A DNA stretch of 64,000 bases, taken from the NCBI RefSeq assembly GCF_046545555.1, contig NZ_JBHZTH010000001.1, forward strand, positions 434,001-498,000, in the 5' to 3' direction. The notes under the pieces are model-generated. The model ran no database searches, was not told the origin of the DNA, and saw nothing but the letters and a program-made list of their open reading frames with translations. This DNA is from Winogradskyella sp046545555 (GTDB lineage: Bacteria; Bacteroidota; Bacteroidia; Flavobacteriales; Flavobacteriaceae). A program made the translations under genes and the position numbers. Positions 16,859-27,213 of this stretch are shown here, one piece after another (the stretch's first letter is position 1; each line of letters starts with the position of its first letter).

Positions 16859-17968
16859 ATGAACAAACTATTTCTTATCATTCTTGTTTTATTTACGTTT
16901 TCATCGTGTAAAAATGAAATTGCCAAGTCTGACGCATCGGAAACTACAGAAAATTTAAGGCCTGCAAAAGATACTTTAATCTATCCTGAAGAGTCTCACT
17001 TTAAATCTATAAGACAAATTACATTTGGTGGTGATAACGCAGAGGCATACTGGAGTTTTGATGATAAGCAATTAGTTTTTCAATCTAATAATGCCAAATG
17101 GAATGTTGGGTGTGACCAAATGTTTTTAATGAATGTAAACGAAACATTTACTGATAGTATTGCACCTCCGATGTTAAGTACAGGTAAGGGCAGAACTACA
17201 TGTGCATATTTTTTACCAGACAATAAACATATTATTTATGCGTCTACACATTTAAAACAAGATGAGTGCCCAGATACACCTCTGCGTAAAAACGGTAAAT
17301 ACATTTGGCCTATCTATGACAGCTATGATATTTTTGTCGCCGATTTAGAGGGGAATATTGTAAAACAACTAACTAATGAAATTGGCTATGACGCAGAACC
17401 AACCGTATCTCCTAAAGGTGATAAAATTGTATTTACCTCAACAAGAAGTGGTGATTTAGAGCTATATACTATGAATATTGATGGTACTGATGTAAAACAA
17501 ATAACCAATGAACTAGGTTACGACGGTGGTGCATTCTTTTCACCAGATGGTACAAAATTAATCTTCCGATCGTCTCGACCAAAAACTGATAAAGAAATAA
17601 AAGAATATAAAGACTTGTTGGCTGAAGGTCTTGTAGAGCCAACTGAAATGGAGTTATATATTTGCAATGCAGATGGTACTAACTTAAGACAACTTACTGA
17701 TTTGGGAAATGCTAACTGGAGTCCTTTTTTCCATCCTTCTGGAGACAAAGTTTTATTCTCTTCTAATTTTGAAGCTACTCGTGGTTTTCCTTTCAACTTA
17801 TATTTAATAGATATAGATGGAAAGAATTTAAAACGCGTTACACATGGTGAGACTTTTGATGCATTTCCTGTATTTTCTAATGACGGTAAATATTTAGCAT
17901 TTTCCTCTAACCGAAATAATGGAGGTGGACGAGATACCAATTTGTTTATTGCTGAGTGGCAAGATTGA
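16859..17968 (+). CDS. TolB-like PD40 beta-propeller lipoprotein
   Basis: 369 residues with lipobox FSSC (Cys17). The body consists of WD40-like PD40 repeats. The signature FSPDGTKLIFRSSR and its variants recur (VSPKGDKIVFTSTR, HPSGDKVLFSSN, FSNDGKYLAFSSNR), together with the paired DLYTMNIDGTDVKQIT-type strands. This is the TolB/PD40 propeller usually involved in protein contacts in the envelope. No catalytic domain is attached. Possible -7 element TATTTTTG at 16808-16815. The exact function is unknown. Confidence 0.85.
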   Translation: MNKLFLIILVLFTFSSCKNEIAKSDASETTENLRPAKDTLIYPEESHFKSIRQITFGGDNAEAYWSFDDKQLVFQSNNAKWNVGCDQMFLMNVNETFTDSIAPPMLSTGKGRTTCAYFLPDNKHIIYASTHLKQDECPDTPLRKNGKYIWPIYDSYDIFVADLEGNIVKQLTNEIGYDAEPTVSPKGDKIVFTSTRSGDLELYTMNIDGTDVKQITNELGYDGGAFFSPDGTKLIFRSSRPKTDKEIKEYKDLLAEGLVEPTEMELYICNADGTNLRQLTDLGNANWSPFFHPSGDKVLFSSNFEATRGFPFNLYLIDIDGKNLKRVTHGETFDAFPVFSNDGKYLAFSSNRNNGGGRDTNLFIAEWQD

Positions 17969-18021
17969 TAAATTTTTCAACTTATCATCGTTAATATATT
18001 TTACATTCTAATAGGCTAATA

Positions 18022-20439
18022 CTAATTTAAGTCTTTAAGACGCTCTCGCTCCTCAGCACTTGTAGCACGCTCGTTGGTAGATAACTTGGTGTTTCCAAAT
18101 TTATAGCGGAAACCCAATTTAATCAAGCGATTGTCTACGTCTACAAAACTTCCACTAGATTGATTACCGTAACGTAATAAGGTTTCCTGATCTTGAAAAT
18201 TAAAGATATCTTCAACCGCAAGAGATATAACACCTTTTTTATTCAACACAGTTTTTGAAATACTAAATTCAGAAAATAATTGATCTTCTTTTGTTTGCAA
18301 TTGTAATAAACTTTTACCAACCCAGGTGAGCGTTAAATTAACATTTAAACTTTGATCTTCTAGCATTGAAAAACTGTTCTGTAAAACACTATAGTTAGAC
18401 CATTGACTTAACTCTACAAATCCGTCATTAAAATTAACCTCTTCGGAAACATTAAAAAAAGAAGTTGCAAAATAAAGATTCCAAGTATTTGTAGGGTAAT
18501 AATCAAAAGAAAAATCAAACCCAAAATCTACCTTATTATCTAAATTAGTAGGTGTGATTTCAACAACATTAGTTGCATTGTTTTGCCTTGGCAGTTCTAC
18601 AATATCACCGTCATAATTCATATAATAAGCTTCTATTGTAAAATAGTCTAAGAAACTTGTTCCTATTTTATAGTGATCCCTATATGCTGGTATTAAGTTG
18701 GGATTACCAAGCACTACATTGTTTTCATTTAAGAAAAAGGTAAATGGGTTTAAATCTGTATAACTTGGTCTTGCAATACTGCGTTTATATGTTGCATATA
18801 TACTAACATCCTCCAATAACTGATGAGATATGCTAGCGTTTGGAAACCAATTTAAATAGTTTTGCGTATTTACTTCCAATAAAGACAACGACTCACCTTT
18901 AATATTAGTTTGCTCTACCCTTAGGCCTAAGGCTATGTCCCACTTATCCCAGGATTTTGTAAAATTAGAATAGCCAGCTATTACCTTTTCATCATAATTA
19001 AAAGCATCTGTATTGTTTAGGTCAATAACTTCAGAAGCTCCAATTATATCTCGTTTAGTGATATCACTTTCTGTAACAATATTAGAATATTTTAAACCAA
19101 CTGTGAAACTAGAGTTATCATTAAAGGGCAGGTTATAATCTATTTTTCCGGAAAAAATCTGAGTATCTTGATTGGCTAATGTGTTAAATTCAGAATCATT
19201 AGTAAAATTATTGTTTTGATCAAAGAAATTACTAAATACATTCTGATTGCGTTCATAATTATAAACTGTATAATGACCATTAAAAGTTAATGACGCACTG
19301 TTATCATAATCGTGTCTAAAAATAAGATCTGTACCAATATTATATTTTGTGTCTCTCGATAAATTATCAGCAGTAAAAGCGCCTTCTACGTTTTGATTGA
19401 TATCTGTAATATTTGTAATATTCTTGATTTGGTATTTAAAATAAGGTGTGTACAAACCAGTACTTGTTAAACTCAATGTGTTTTTATCATCCAAATAATA
19501 ATCAAAATTTAGATTAAGGTTGTGGCTTTCTGAGCTGGAATTTCTGTTAACGTTTGAGGTCCAGATTTCATCAACTATCTCCGCAGAATTAAAAAAGTCG
19601 ACACGATCATCTTGATCTCTATTGATTTTTTTATTTGTGTAATTATAATTTACATTAACATTAACCTTGTTGTTTTTAAAATAATGACTTGTACCAGCAT
19701 TATATCTCGGAAAAACACCTTGAGTGTAATTCGTTTGAACACTTCCGCGATAACCAGTAACCAGGTTCTTGCTCATAACTATATTAATTACAGAGCCCGA
19801 ATCTGCATCATAACTAGCTGGTGGGTTGGTTATAACCTCAACAGACTTAATACTATTTGCTGGTGCACTTTCTAAAAGCTGTATTAACTCTGCAGATGTT
19901 AGTTGAACGCGTCGATCATTAATAAAAACTGTTGCGGGTGCGCTTTTTATATTTATACTACCTTCTGAAACTATAACACCTGGTGTGCTTTTTAAAACAC
20001 CAAGCGTAGACCCTTCCGTTAAAGCTGTGTTTTCTATATTAAATATTAAGCGATCTGGTTTGCGTGTTATTGTTGGTTTTTTAGCGATGACAACAACCTC
20101 GCTTAGACGCTCAGAAATCTGTTTTAACTGAATAGTTTTGAGGTTTAAATTGCCTTTTAAAATTATCTTTTGCTCAAAAGGATTAAACCCAATGTAACTT
20201 ATCTTTATAAGGTAATTAGCAGAATCTAAATCATCAAGTTTAAAAAACCCAAATTCATCTGTAGACGTTCCTTTTAAAAAGTCATTTTCAGTACCACTAA
20301 AAACAACTACATTGGCAAATTCTATTGGATTATTGTTAGCGTCAACAACTTTTCCTGAAATAGAAAAATCCTGAGCAATGCCAACAAAAGACAACGCAAA
20401 GAGTACTGCGCTAAGGTAAAGTCTGGGTATAATAATCAT
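18022..20439 (-). CDS. TonB-dependent outer-membrane beta-barrel receptor
   Basis: 805 residues from the ATG at 20439 (a TTG one codon upstream is less likely). It has a signal peptide ending near GIAQ. A carboxypeptidase-regulatory-like domain follows (about 27-110, ISGKVVDANNNPIEFANVVV), then a plug domain (about 125-225) with VEVITNPPASYDADSGSVINI. The rest is a C-terminal barrel typical of the outer membrane beta-barrel 3 group. The final strand ends in a hydrophilic tail instead of a terminal aromatic. Substrate is unknown. No SusD gene is adjacent, so it is not a classic polysaccharide-utilisation pair. Confidence 0.85.
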   Translation of the reverse strand: MIIIPRLYLSAVLFALSFVGIAQDFSISGKVVDANNNPIEFANVVVFSGTENDFLKGTSTDEFGFFKLDDLDSANYLIKISYIGFNPFEQKIILKGNLNLKTIQLKQISERLSEVVVIAKKPTITRKPDRLIFNIENTALTEGSTLGVLKSTPGVIVSEGSINIKSAPATVFINDRRVQLTSAELIQLLESAPANSIKSVEVITNPPASYDADSGSVINIVMSKNLVTGYRGSVQTNYTQGVFPRYNAGTSHYFKNNKVNVNVNYNYTNKKINRDQDDRVDFFNSAEIVDEIWTSNVNRNSSSESHNLNLNFDYYLDDKNTLSLTSTGLYTPYFKYQIKNITNITDINQNVEGAFTADNLSRDTKYNIGTDLIFRHDYDNSASLTFNGHYTVYNYERNQNVFSNFFDQNNNFTNDSEFNTLANQDTQIFSGKIDYNLPFNDNSSFTVGLKYSNIVTESDITKRDIIGASEVIDLNNTDAFNYDEKVIAGYSNFTKSWDKWDIALGLRVEQTNIKGESLSLLEVNTQNYLNWFPNASISHQLLEDVSIYATYKRSIARPSYTDLNPFTFFLNENNVVLGNPNLIPAYRDHYKIGTSFLDYFTIEAYYMNYDGDIVELPRQNNATNVVEITPTNLDNKVDFGFDFSFDYYPTNTWNLYFATSFFNVSEEVNFNDGFVELSQWSNYSVLQNSFSMLEDQSLNVNLTLTWVGKSLLQLQTKEDQLFSEFSISKTVLNKKGVISLAVEDIFNFQDQETLLRYGNQSSGSFVDVDNRLIKLGFRYKFGNTKLSTNERATSAEERERLKDLN

Positions 20440-20592
20440 CAATTATAATTAAATGGCAAGATAACTATTGTTTTTTACTTTTTATTATGGTTTTTCAGCA
20501 ATTCAACGAGGTTTTATTGGTCTTTTTCATGCTACAAAGCTTAAGAAATCAATTATATTTGCATTTATATTTTTGCCCTTAGAAAACGATAC

Positions 20593-22389
20593 ATGAAGAA
20601 TATTCGCAACTTTTGCATTATAGCCCACATTGATCACGGAAAGAGTACCTTGGCTGATCGTTTACTCGATGTTACTGGTTCTGTCACAGCTCGTGAACAA
20701 CAGGCGCAACTTTTAGATAGTATGGATTTAGAGCGTGAGCGCGGAATTACTATTAAATCGCACGCAATACAAATGGATTATGAATTTGAAGGTGAAAAAT
20801 ATGTATTAAATCTAATTGACACCCCTGGACATGTAGATTTCTCTTACGAGGTATCTAGGTCTATCGCTGCATGTGAAGGGGCTCTTCTCATTGTTGATGC
20901 CGCTCAGAGTATTCAGGCGCAAACAATCTCTAACTTGTATTTGGCACTAGAAAATGATTTAGAAATTATTCCTGTTCTTAATAAAGTCGATTTACCAAGT
21001 GCAAATCCGGAGGAAGTAACTGATGATATTGTTGATTTATTAGGTTGTGACCCGGAAGAAGTTATTCATGCGAGTGGAAAAACAGGTTTTGGAGTTGAAA
21101 ATGTTTTAAAAGCAATTATTGAACGTATTCCGGCACCTGAAGGAGATGTTAACGCTCCATTACAAGCGTTAATTTTTGACTCTGTTTATAACACCTTCAG
21201 AGGTATTGAAACTTATTTTAGGGTATTTGATGGTGAAATTAAAAAAGGACAAAAAATTAAATTTGTAGCTACAGATAAAGACTACTTTGCAGATGAGGTT
21301 GGTACATTAAAATTAACCCAAGTTGCAAAAACATCTGTAAAAGCTGGAGACGTAGGCTACTTAATTACAGGTATAAAAACCGCTAAAGAAGTAAAGGTTG
21401 GTGATACAATTACAGACTTTGCTAACCCAACAACAAACATTGTAGAGGGTTTTGAAGATGTAAAACCGATGGTTTTTGCTGGTATTTATCCTGTAGATAC
21501 AGAAGACTATGAGGAGCTTCGTAATTCTATGGAAAAACTTCAACTTAACGATGCCTCTTTGGTTTTTGCTCCAGAAAGTTCAGCCGCTTTAGGTTTTGGT
21601 TTTCGATGTGGATTCTTAGGAATGCTGCACATGGAAATTATACAAGAGCGTTTAGAGCGCGAGTTTGACATGACGGTTATCACAACGGTACCTAATGTGT
21701 CGTACCATGCCTATACTAACAAAAATCCTGATGTTGCTTTTGAGGTTAACAATCCAAGTGATTTACCAGAACCAACAACGGTTAACCGTGTTGAAGAACC
21801 GTTTATAAAAGCTACTATTATCACAAAATCTGATTTTGTTGGTAACGTAATGAGCCTGTGTATAGAAAAACGCGGTATGATTATCAACCAGACCTACTTA
21901 ACGACTGAACGTGTAGAATTGATCTTTGAAATGCCACTTGCTGAAATCGTTTTTGATTTTTACGATCGGTTAAAAACAGTATCTAAAGGTTATGCCTCTT
22001 TCGATTATTCTCCAATCGGTATGAAAGTTTCAAAACTAGTGCGACTAGATGTACTTTTAAACGCTCAGCCTGTAGATGCACTTTCTGCTTTAATTCATGC
22101 AGATAATGCACAACATATAGGTAAAAAAATGTGTGAAAAGTTGAAGGAGTTAATACCAAGACAACAGTTTGATATTCCCATACAAGCCGCTATTGGAGCG
22201 AAAATTATTTCGCGCGAAACCGTAAAAGCATTACGTAAAGATGTTACAGCCAAATGTTATGGTGGTGATATTTCGCGTAAACGTAAACTTTTAGAGAAGC
22301 AGAAAAAAGGTAAAAAACGTATGCGCCAGGTTGGGAATGTAGAAATACCTCAGCAAGCATTTATGGCTGTTTTAAAGTTGAATGATTAG
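20593..22389 (+). CDS. lepA: Elongation factor 4 (back-translocating GTPase)
   Basis: Ribosome-bound GTPase that acts on stalled or misregistered elongation complexes. It has 598 residues, normal for LepA. The P-loop AHIDHGKSTLADRL is at residues 10-23. Switch motifs RGITIK and DTPGHVDF follow, then NKVDLP. The LepA-specific C-terminal end holds GGDISRKRKLLEKQKKGKKR. A Bacteroidetes -7 element TATATTTG lies at 20554-20561. The gene ends in a 4-base overlap with the convergent antiporter. Confidence 0.97.
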   Translation: MKNIRNFCIIAHIDHGKSTLADRLLDVTGSVTAREQQAQLLDSMDLERERGITIKSHAIQMDYEFEGEKYVLNLIDTPGHVDFSYEVSRSIAACEGALLIVDAAQSIQAQTISNLYLALENDLEIIPVLNKVDLPSANPEEVTDDIVDLLGCDPEEVIHASGKTGFGVENVLKAIIERIPAPEGDVNAPLQALIFDSVYNTFRGIETYFRVFDGEIKKGQKIKFVATDKDYFADEVGTLKLTQVAKTSVKAGDVGYLITGIKTAKEVKVGDTITDFANPTTNIVEGFEDVKPMVFAGIYPVDTEDYEELRNSMEKLQLNDASLVFAPESSAALGFGFRCGFLGMLHMEIIQERLEREFDMTVITTVPNVSYHAYTNKNPDVAFEVNNPSDLPEPTTVNRVEEPFIKATIITKSDFVGNVMSLCIEKRGMIINQTYLTTERVELIFEMPLAEIVFDFYDRLKTVSKGYASFDYSPIGMKVSKLVRLDVLLNAQPVDALSALIHADNAQHIGKKMCEKLKELIPRQQFDIPIQAAIGAKIISRETVKALRKDVTAKCYGGDISRKRKLLEKQKKGKKRMRQVGNVEIPQQAFMAVLKLND

Positions 22390-24239
22390 TCAGCCACTTC
22401 TTGCGCTACCTTCTCAACATCAAAAGGCTTTCCTAAATATACTAATTTAGAGTTCTCTTTAATTGTGTCAATATCTTTATTGTAAGACGATATTATGATA
22501 AACTCATCATTGTTGTTTTTCAAAAATAAGGGGATAATATCCTTGTCGTTATTTGCAATATCTATCAGTTTTTCATAATGCTCTTTATCATTAACATCAA
22601 CTTCTTGTATTGACGGATAACTCTTGGCAACTTCACTCAGAGAATTAAAATCATCTGTATGTGAAAATAAACCTTCGTGTGGGTTATTATTTTCATCTAA
22701 CATTTCTGCAGTAGACACTAATCTAAACGATCCATTTTCCCCAAATTGTTTACTAAATTTATTAATGGCGTATTTATTAATATCTGAATTTCCTGTTAGA
22801 GCCATTAAATAACCAACATCATTGAGCTCTATATTATCAGTCAACGTTTCAGAATATATATTCGTGTCGAAAGCTTCTAAACCTAATTCTTTAGCTTTTG
22901 TAATATTATTTTTATTACTATCAATTAATACAACATGTCTTCCGTTTGACTCGAGATAATGTCCTAATAAACGTGAGACTTTACCCGCGCCAACTATTAA
23001 AATTCCATTAGAATTAGTTAAAAACACGCCTACCATCTTAGCAAATAAACGTGCTGTTGTGGCATTAAGTAATACAGTGCCTAATACGATCATAAACACT
23101 AAGGGTGTAATATATTCAGCACCTTCAACTCCCTGTTTCAGTAATTTACTTCCAAACAACGATGCGATACCTGCGGCAACAATACCCCTTGGTCCTACCC
23201 AACTTATAAAGAGTTTCTCATTAAGATTAAGTTTAGAACCTTGCGTGCTCAAAAAGACCGCGATAGGCCTTATTACAAATACAACAATTGCAAATAAAGC
23301 GGCTGTTTTCCAAGTATATAAAAGTAACAAGTCTTCAATATTGATGTTTGCAGACAAAAGAATAAACAAAATGGATATTAATAAAACACTTAGTGATTCT
23401 TTAAAATAAAGTAATTCCTTAAGATTATCTAGCTTACTGTTACCTAATACCATCCCCATTACCACTACAGCTAGTAAACCAGACTCATGAGCAAATATTT
23501 CTGATTCTACAAAAACCAATAAAACTGTAGATAAAGACACTACATTTAATAAATAATGAGGAATTAATTTTTTGTTAATAGCAAAAGCTAAGGCGTGTGC
23601 AAATGTGAAACCAAATGTAGTACCAAAAAGCACAATTTTACCAAACTCCATTAAGGCTGTTTTTGTAAAGCCACTGTCCCCTTCTACGCTAATAAATTCA
23701 AAAACTAAAACGGCAACAAGGGCTCCAATAGGGTCAATTAAAATGCCTTCCCATTTTAGTACGGTTGAGATATCCTTTTTAAGTGGAATATTTCTAAGAA
23801 TAGGAGTGATAACTGTTGGCCCTGTTACAATTATTAATCCAGCAAATAGAAACGATAAATCCCAGGTAAGGTTAAAAATAAAATGAGCTACAATACCAGC
23901 ACCAAAAAATGTTACCGCAGAACCCAAAGTAATTAACTTTGTAATTACGGGTCCGACAGTTTTAATTTCTGACCGTTTTAGGGTAAGTCCACCTTCAAAC
24001 AGAATAATACTAATAGCTAAAGACACAAAATAATACAAGCTGTCACCAGGAAAAAGTCCTTTTTCACCATTCCAAATAGGTTCTATCCATTTTTCTCCAT
24101 CTGCACTTAAAAACTCAGAAGCTATTGGCCCTACTAAAAGACCGATTAAAATTAATGGTAAAATCGCTGGTATTTTAAATTTCCATGCGACCCATTGCGC
24201 TAAAATACCTAGTATAATTATTCCTGCTAATTCTAACAT
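22386..24239 (-). CDS. CPA1-type cation:proton antiporter with TrkA-N domain
   Basis: 617 residues. The first 390 residues form about 12-13 TM helices, with the family motifs GPTVITPIL, KWEGILIDPIGALVAV and WVGPRGIVAAG. A cytoplasmic Rossmann domain follows, starting GILIVGAGKVSRLLGHYL (about 412-430), a TrkA-N nucleotide sensor, with a C-terminal regulatory extension. It exchanges Na+ or K+ for H+ across the inner membrane. The NAD(H)-sensing domain suggests redox or volume control. Cation specificity cannot be read from the sequence. Confidence 0.9.
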   Translation of the reverse strand: MLELAGIIILGILAQWVAWKFKIPAILPLILIGLLVGPIASEFLSADGEKWIEPIWNGEKGLFPGDSLYYFVSLAISIILFEGGLTLKRSEIKTVGPVITKLITLGSAVTFFGAGIVAHFIFNLTWDLSFLFAGLIIVTGPTVITPILRNIPLKKDISTVLKWEGILIDPIGALVAVLVFEFISVEGDSGFTKTALMEFGKIVLFGTTFGFTFAHALAFAINKKLIPHYLLNVVSLSTVLLVFVESEIFAHESGLLAVVVMGMVLGNSKLDNLKELLYFKESLSVLLISILFILLSANINIEDLLLLYTWKTAALFAIVVFVIRPIAVFLSTQGSKLNLNEKLFISWVGPRGIVAAGIASLFGSKLLKQGVEGAEYITPLVFMIVLGTVLLNATTARLFAKMVGVFLTNSNGILIVGAGKVSRLLGHYLESNGRHVVLIDSNKNNITKAKELGLEAFDTNIYSETLTDNIELNDVGYLMALTGNSDINKYAINKFSKQFGENGSFRLVSTAEMLDENNNPHEGLFSHTDDFNSLSEVAKSYPSIQEVDVNDKEHYEKLIDIANNDKDIIPLFLKNNNDEFIIISSYNKDIDTIKENSKLVYLGKPFDVEKVAQEVAD

Positions 24240-24398
24240 AACTTTCTTTTTTGTGAAAATAACAAATAAATGTAAACCTATTAAGCTTTAATGGTTTCGT
24301 ACGCTTTGAATTTTAAAAAAATGCTATCTTCGAAACTTATTTTAACTCTTTTTTATAGCATTGTCCACTCAACCTTTTAGAACCGTTGGAATTGGTGT

Positions 24399-24602
24399 TT
24401 TATTTTCCCCAATCTTAAGGATAATGTGCTTATGTATAAAGAACAAGGTTCATATGTTGATTACTACAAACCGAAAGATAAACTAGACAATATTCCCGAA
24501 GACCAAGATGTTGTTTTGGATTACTCATTATGCGAATTTGTCGACCATACAGTCATGTATAACCTCAAATTTTATAGGGAGTTAGGCGTTATTAACGAAT
24601 AA
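24399..24602 (+). pseudogene. Decayed SulP-type STAS-domain fragment
   Basis: After an in-frame stop at 24378-24380 the plus frame reads FIFPNLKDNVLMYKEQG, then a linker, then DVVLDYSLCEFVDHTVMYNL and a stop at 24600-24602. The last motif resembles the STAS core of Bacteroidetes SulP proteins and corresponds to DVNIDLSETRLV in the intact gene next door. No full gene surrounds it. It is probably the rotted 3' end of a lost sulP copy. The remaining parts of this 534-base gap (24240-24773) show nothing recognisable. Confidence 0.4.
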
Positions 24603-24773
24603 AATCAATATTATTTAATAAAGATTTATGATACAAGTCATAGATTTAAATTGAAATTTCTCGGAAATTAAACTATTTCATATATTACATGACTTAAGAA
24701 TTGTGAGGCGACCTATTGACATTTTTTATATTCAAAATCTCAACATTTTACAAACACATATATAGTTAAATAA

Positions 24774-27002
24774 ATGGAAATTACACCTAAAAAAGGCTTT
24801 AAAGGCTTAATTGAAAATTGGAAAAGTGATTTAATCGCAGCAGTGAGTGTGTCACTTATTGCCTTACCGCTTTCATTAGGTATTGCCTTAGCAGCAGGTG
24901 CACCTGCAATGGCAGGTATAATTTCTGCAATTGTTGGAGGTGTTGTTACTACACTTTATAGAGGTGGTCATATATCAGTCAACGGACCTGCCAAAGGTGT
25001 AATTGCCGTAATACTTTTAGGAATTGCATTGATGGATGATGGTTCTGGGCAAGCCTTTAATTATGTTTTAGCAGCTGTGGTTGTTTCAGGTGCTCTTCAA
25101 GTTTTTTTGGGATTATTAAAATTAGGTCGATTAGCTGATATCTTTCACTCTTCCGTTATTCACGGTATTTTAGCAGCTATTGGAATCATAATTTTTGCAA
25201 AACAAATTCATGTTGCTTTGGGCACACACTCAGATAGCCCTAGCATTATACAGAACCTAGTAGATGTTGCTTTACAGCTACCAAAAGCGAATCCATTTGT
25301 AGTAATCATCGCTCTAGTTGGCTTGCTTTTACTATTATTTCATTCCAAAATAAGTAGTCGACTTTTCCATATTCTGCCAACTCCAATGTGGGTTATTATG
25401 CTTTCTATTCCTTTTGTATATATTTTCAATTTCTTTGACCAACATACACTTTCCTTTTTTGGAAAAGCCTACGAGGTTGGACCTAAGTTGCTATTAGATA
25501 TCCCAGATAATATTATGGATTCTATTATGCATCCAAATTTTAGTAAAATTAATACTATAGAATTTTGGACAACCGTAGTCTCTATTTTGATTATAACTAG
25601 CATTGAATCACTTGCCATTGCGAAAGCAGTTGATAAAATTGATCCTTATAAACGAAAAACTGATTTGAATAAGGATTTAATGGGAATAGGGTTAAGTACT
25701 ATGGCAGCTGGTATGATTGGAGGCTTACCTATTATTGCTGTAATTATTCGAAGTACAGTCAACATCCATAATGGAGCAAAGACAAAGTGGTCTAACATGT
25801 ATCAAGGCCTTTTGTTGTTAATTTTTATTGTGGTATTAAGCCCAATAATGAGACAAGTCCCACTATGTGCTTTTGCAATTTTACTGGTTTATACAGGATT
25901 TAAATTAGCTTCACCTGCAGTCTTCAAACAAATTTACAATCAAGGAATTGAGCAATTAATATTTTTTGTTGGCACTATGGTTTTAACGCTTTACACCAAT
26001 TTATTAATTGGATTACTCGGTGGATTATTATTGACCATGGTCACTCACATGCTATTGTCTAATGTATCCATACCTCAATTTTTTAAAATGATTTATCGAT
26101 CAGGCACAAATTTAGTTAAGAAACCAGATGGTAGTTATGATTTGAATATCAAAGGAATTGCTAATTTTTTAGGCATCTTAAAAATTGATAAAATGGTAGC
26201 TGAAATTCCTTCTGGAGCAGATGTTAATATTGACTTATCAGAAACAAGATTGGTCGGTATCACTTATATGGATTATATAGTAGATTACCTAAAGATTCAA
26301 AAGAATACAGGTGGGACAGTCGTTATAAAAGGATTAGATTCTCATGTATCTTCCTCTACACATAATAGAGCTTTAAAAATTTCATTAAATCGTTCTGTTA
26401 CTAAATTATCATCAAGACAAACTCGATTACAAAATTTAGCTAATGAAAAAGATTATCAATACGCCAATCGAATAGATTGGAATACCAGTTATCTAAAGAA
26501 ATTTCATTTTTTTGAAATTAGGCCTATTGAACGCAAATCTAATTGTCTAAAAGGAACATTTAAAGATTTAGATGTGTCTTGGGAAATTACTGATGTAACT
26601 TTCAGTGAAGGGGCAGCTTTTACGGCTGAGACATTTAACATGACGCTAATGGTCTTAAAATTACCTAAAAAAATGCCTGTTTTTACAATGGAAAAAGAAG
26701 GAGTCTTTGAAAAAATATTTGACCGTGTAATGGCATATACAGGTTATAAAGACATTGATTTTGAAATGTATCCAGATTTTTCCAAGAAGTTTCTTATTAT
26801 GGGAAACAACGAATCCGAAATTAGATCCTTTTTTACAGATGAAATCATTCGCTTTTTTGAAAGTCATCAGATTTATCATTTAGAGAGTAATGGAGAAGCA
26901 CTTGTTATTTTTGATAAAATTAAATTAGCAAGGACAGATGAAACGATAGCGTTTATAGATTATGGTAAAAAATTAGCCGCGATCCTAGATATAATAGATT
27001 AA
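24774..27002 (+). CDS. SulP family anion transporter with STAS domain
   Basis: 742-residue SLC26/SulP transporter for sulfate, bicarbonate or similar anions in the inner membrane. The N-terminal 430 residues hold about 11-13 TM helices beginning LIENWKSDLIAAVSVSL, with the motifs NGPAKGVIAV and AAGMIGGLPIIAVI. The cytoplasmic part contains a STAS-like domain (VNIDLSETRLVGITYMDY) followed by an additional repeat that ends HLESNGEALVIFD. This longer form is typical of Bacteroidetes and in related genomes often neighbours carbonic anhydrase, suggesting bicarbonate. No such partner is here. A SulP-like remnant lies just upstream. Confidence 0.9.
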   Translation: MEITPKKGFKGLIENWKSDLIAAVSVSLIALPLSLGIALAAGAPAMAGIISAIVGGVVTTLYRGGHISVNGPAKGVIAVILLGIALMDDGSGQAFNYVLAAVVVSGALQVFLGLLKLGRLADIFHSSVIHGILAAIGIIIFAKQIHVALGTHSDSPSIIQNLVDVALQLPKANPFVVIIALVGLLLLLFHSKISSRLFHILPTPMWVIMLSIPFVYIFNFFDQHTLSFFGKAYEVGPKLLLDIPDNIMDSIMHPNFSKINTIEFWTTVVSILIITSIESLAIAKAVDKIDPYKRKTDLNKDLMGIGLSTMAAGMIGGLPIIAVIIRSTVNIHNGAKTKWSNMYQGLLLLIFIVVLSPIMRQVPLCAFAILLVYTGFKLASPAVFKQIYNQGIEQLIFFVGTMVLTLYTNLLIGLLGGLLLTMVTHMLLSNVSIPQFFKMIYRSGTNLVKKPDGSYDLNIKGIANFLGILKIDKMVAEIPSGADVNIDLSETRLVGITYMDYIVDYLKIQKNTGGTVVIKGLDSHVSSSTHNRALKISLNRSVTKLSSRQTRLQNLANEKDYQYANRIDWNTSYLKKFHFFEIRPIERKSNCLKGTFKDLDVSWEITDVTFSEGAAFTAETFNMTLMVLKLPKKMPVFTMEKEGVFEKIFDRVMAYTGYKDIDFEMYPDFSKKFLIMGNNESEIRSFFTDEIIRFFESHQIYHLESNGEALVIFDKIKLARTDETIAFIDYGKKLAAILDIID

Positions 27003-27213
27003 GGCTATATAAATGAAACACAAAATTAAAAACCGCACCTAGCCTATATACGCAGACAATCTTAATAAAATTCGTTTTTTAGGTACAACGTTTTGCCAAG
27101 CATAAAAGAAATTAAAGCATTATTTAACTTTAGTAAACGCCTAAAACAAGTTGTTTCATAATAATATATCGAAAATAATTCTCTTTAGGTTTCATATTTA
27201 TTAATTTGCAATC

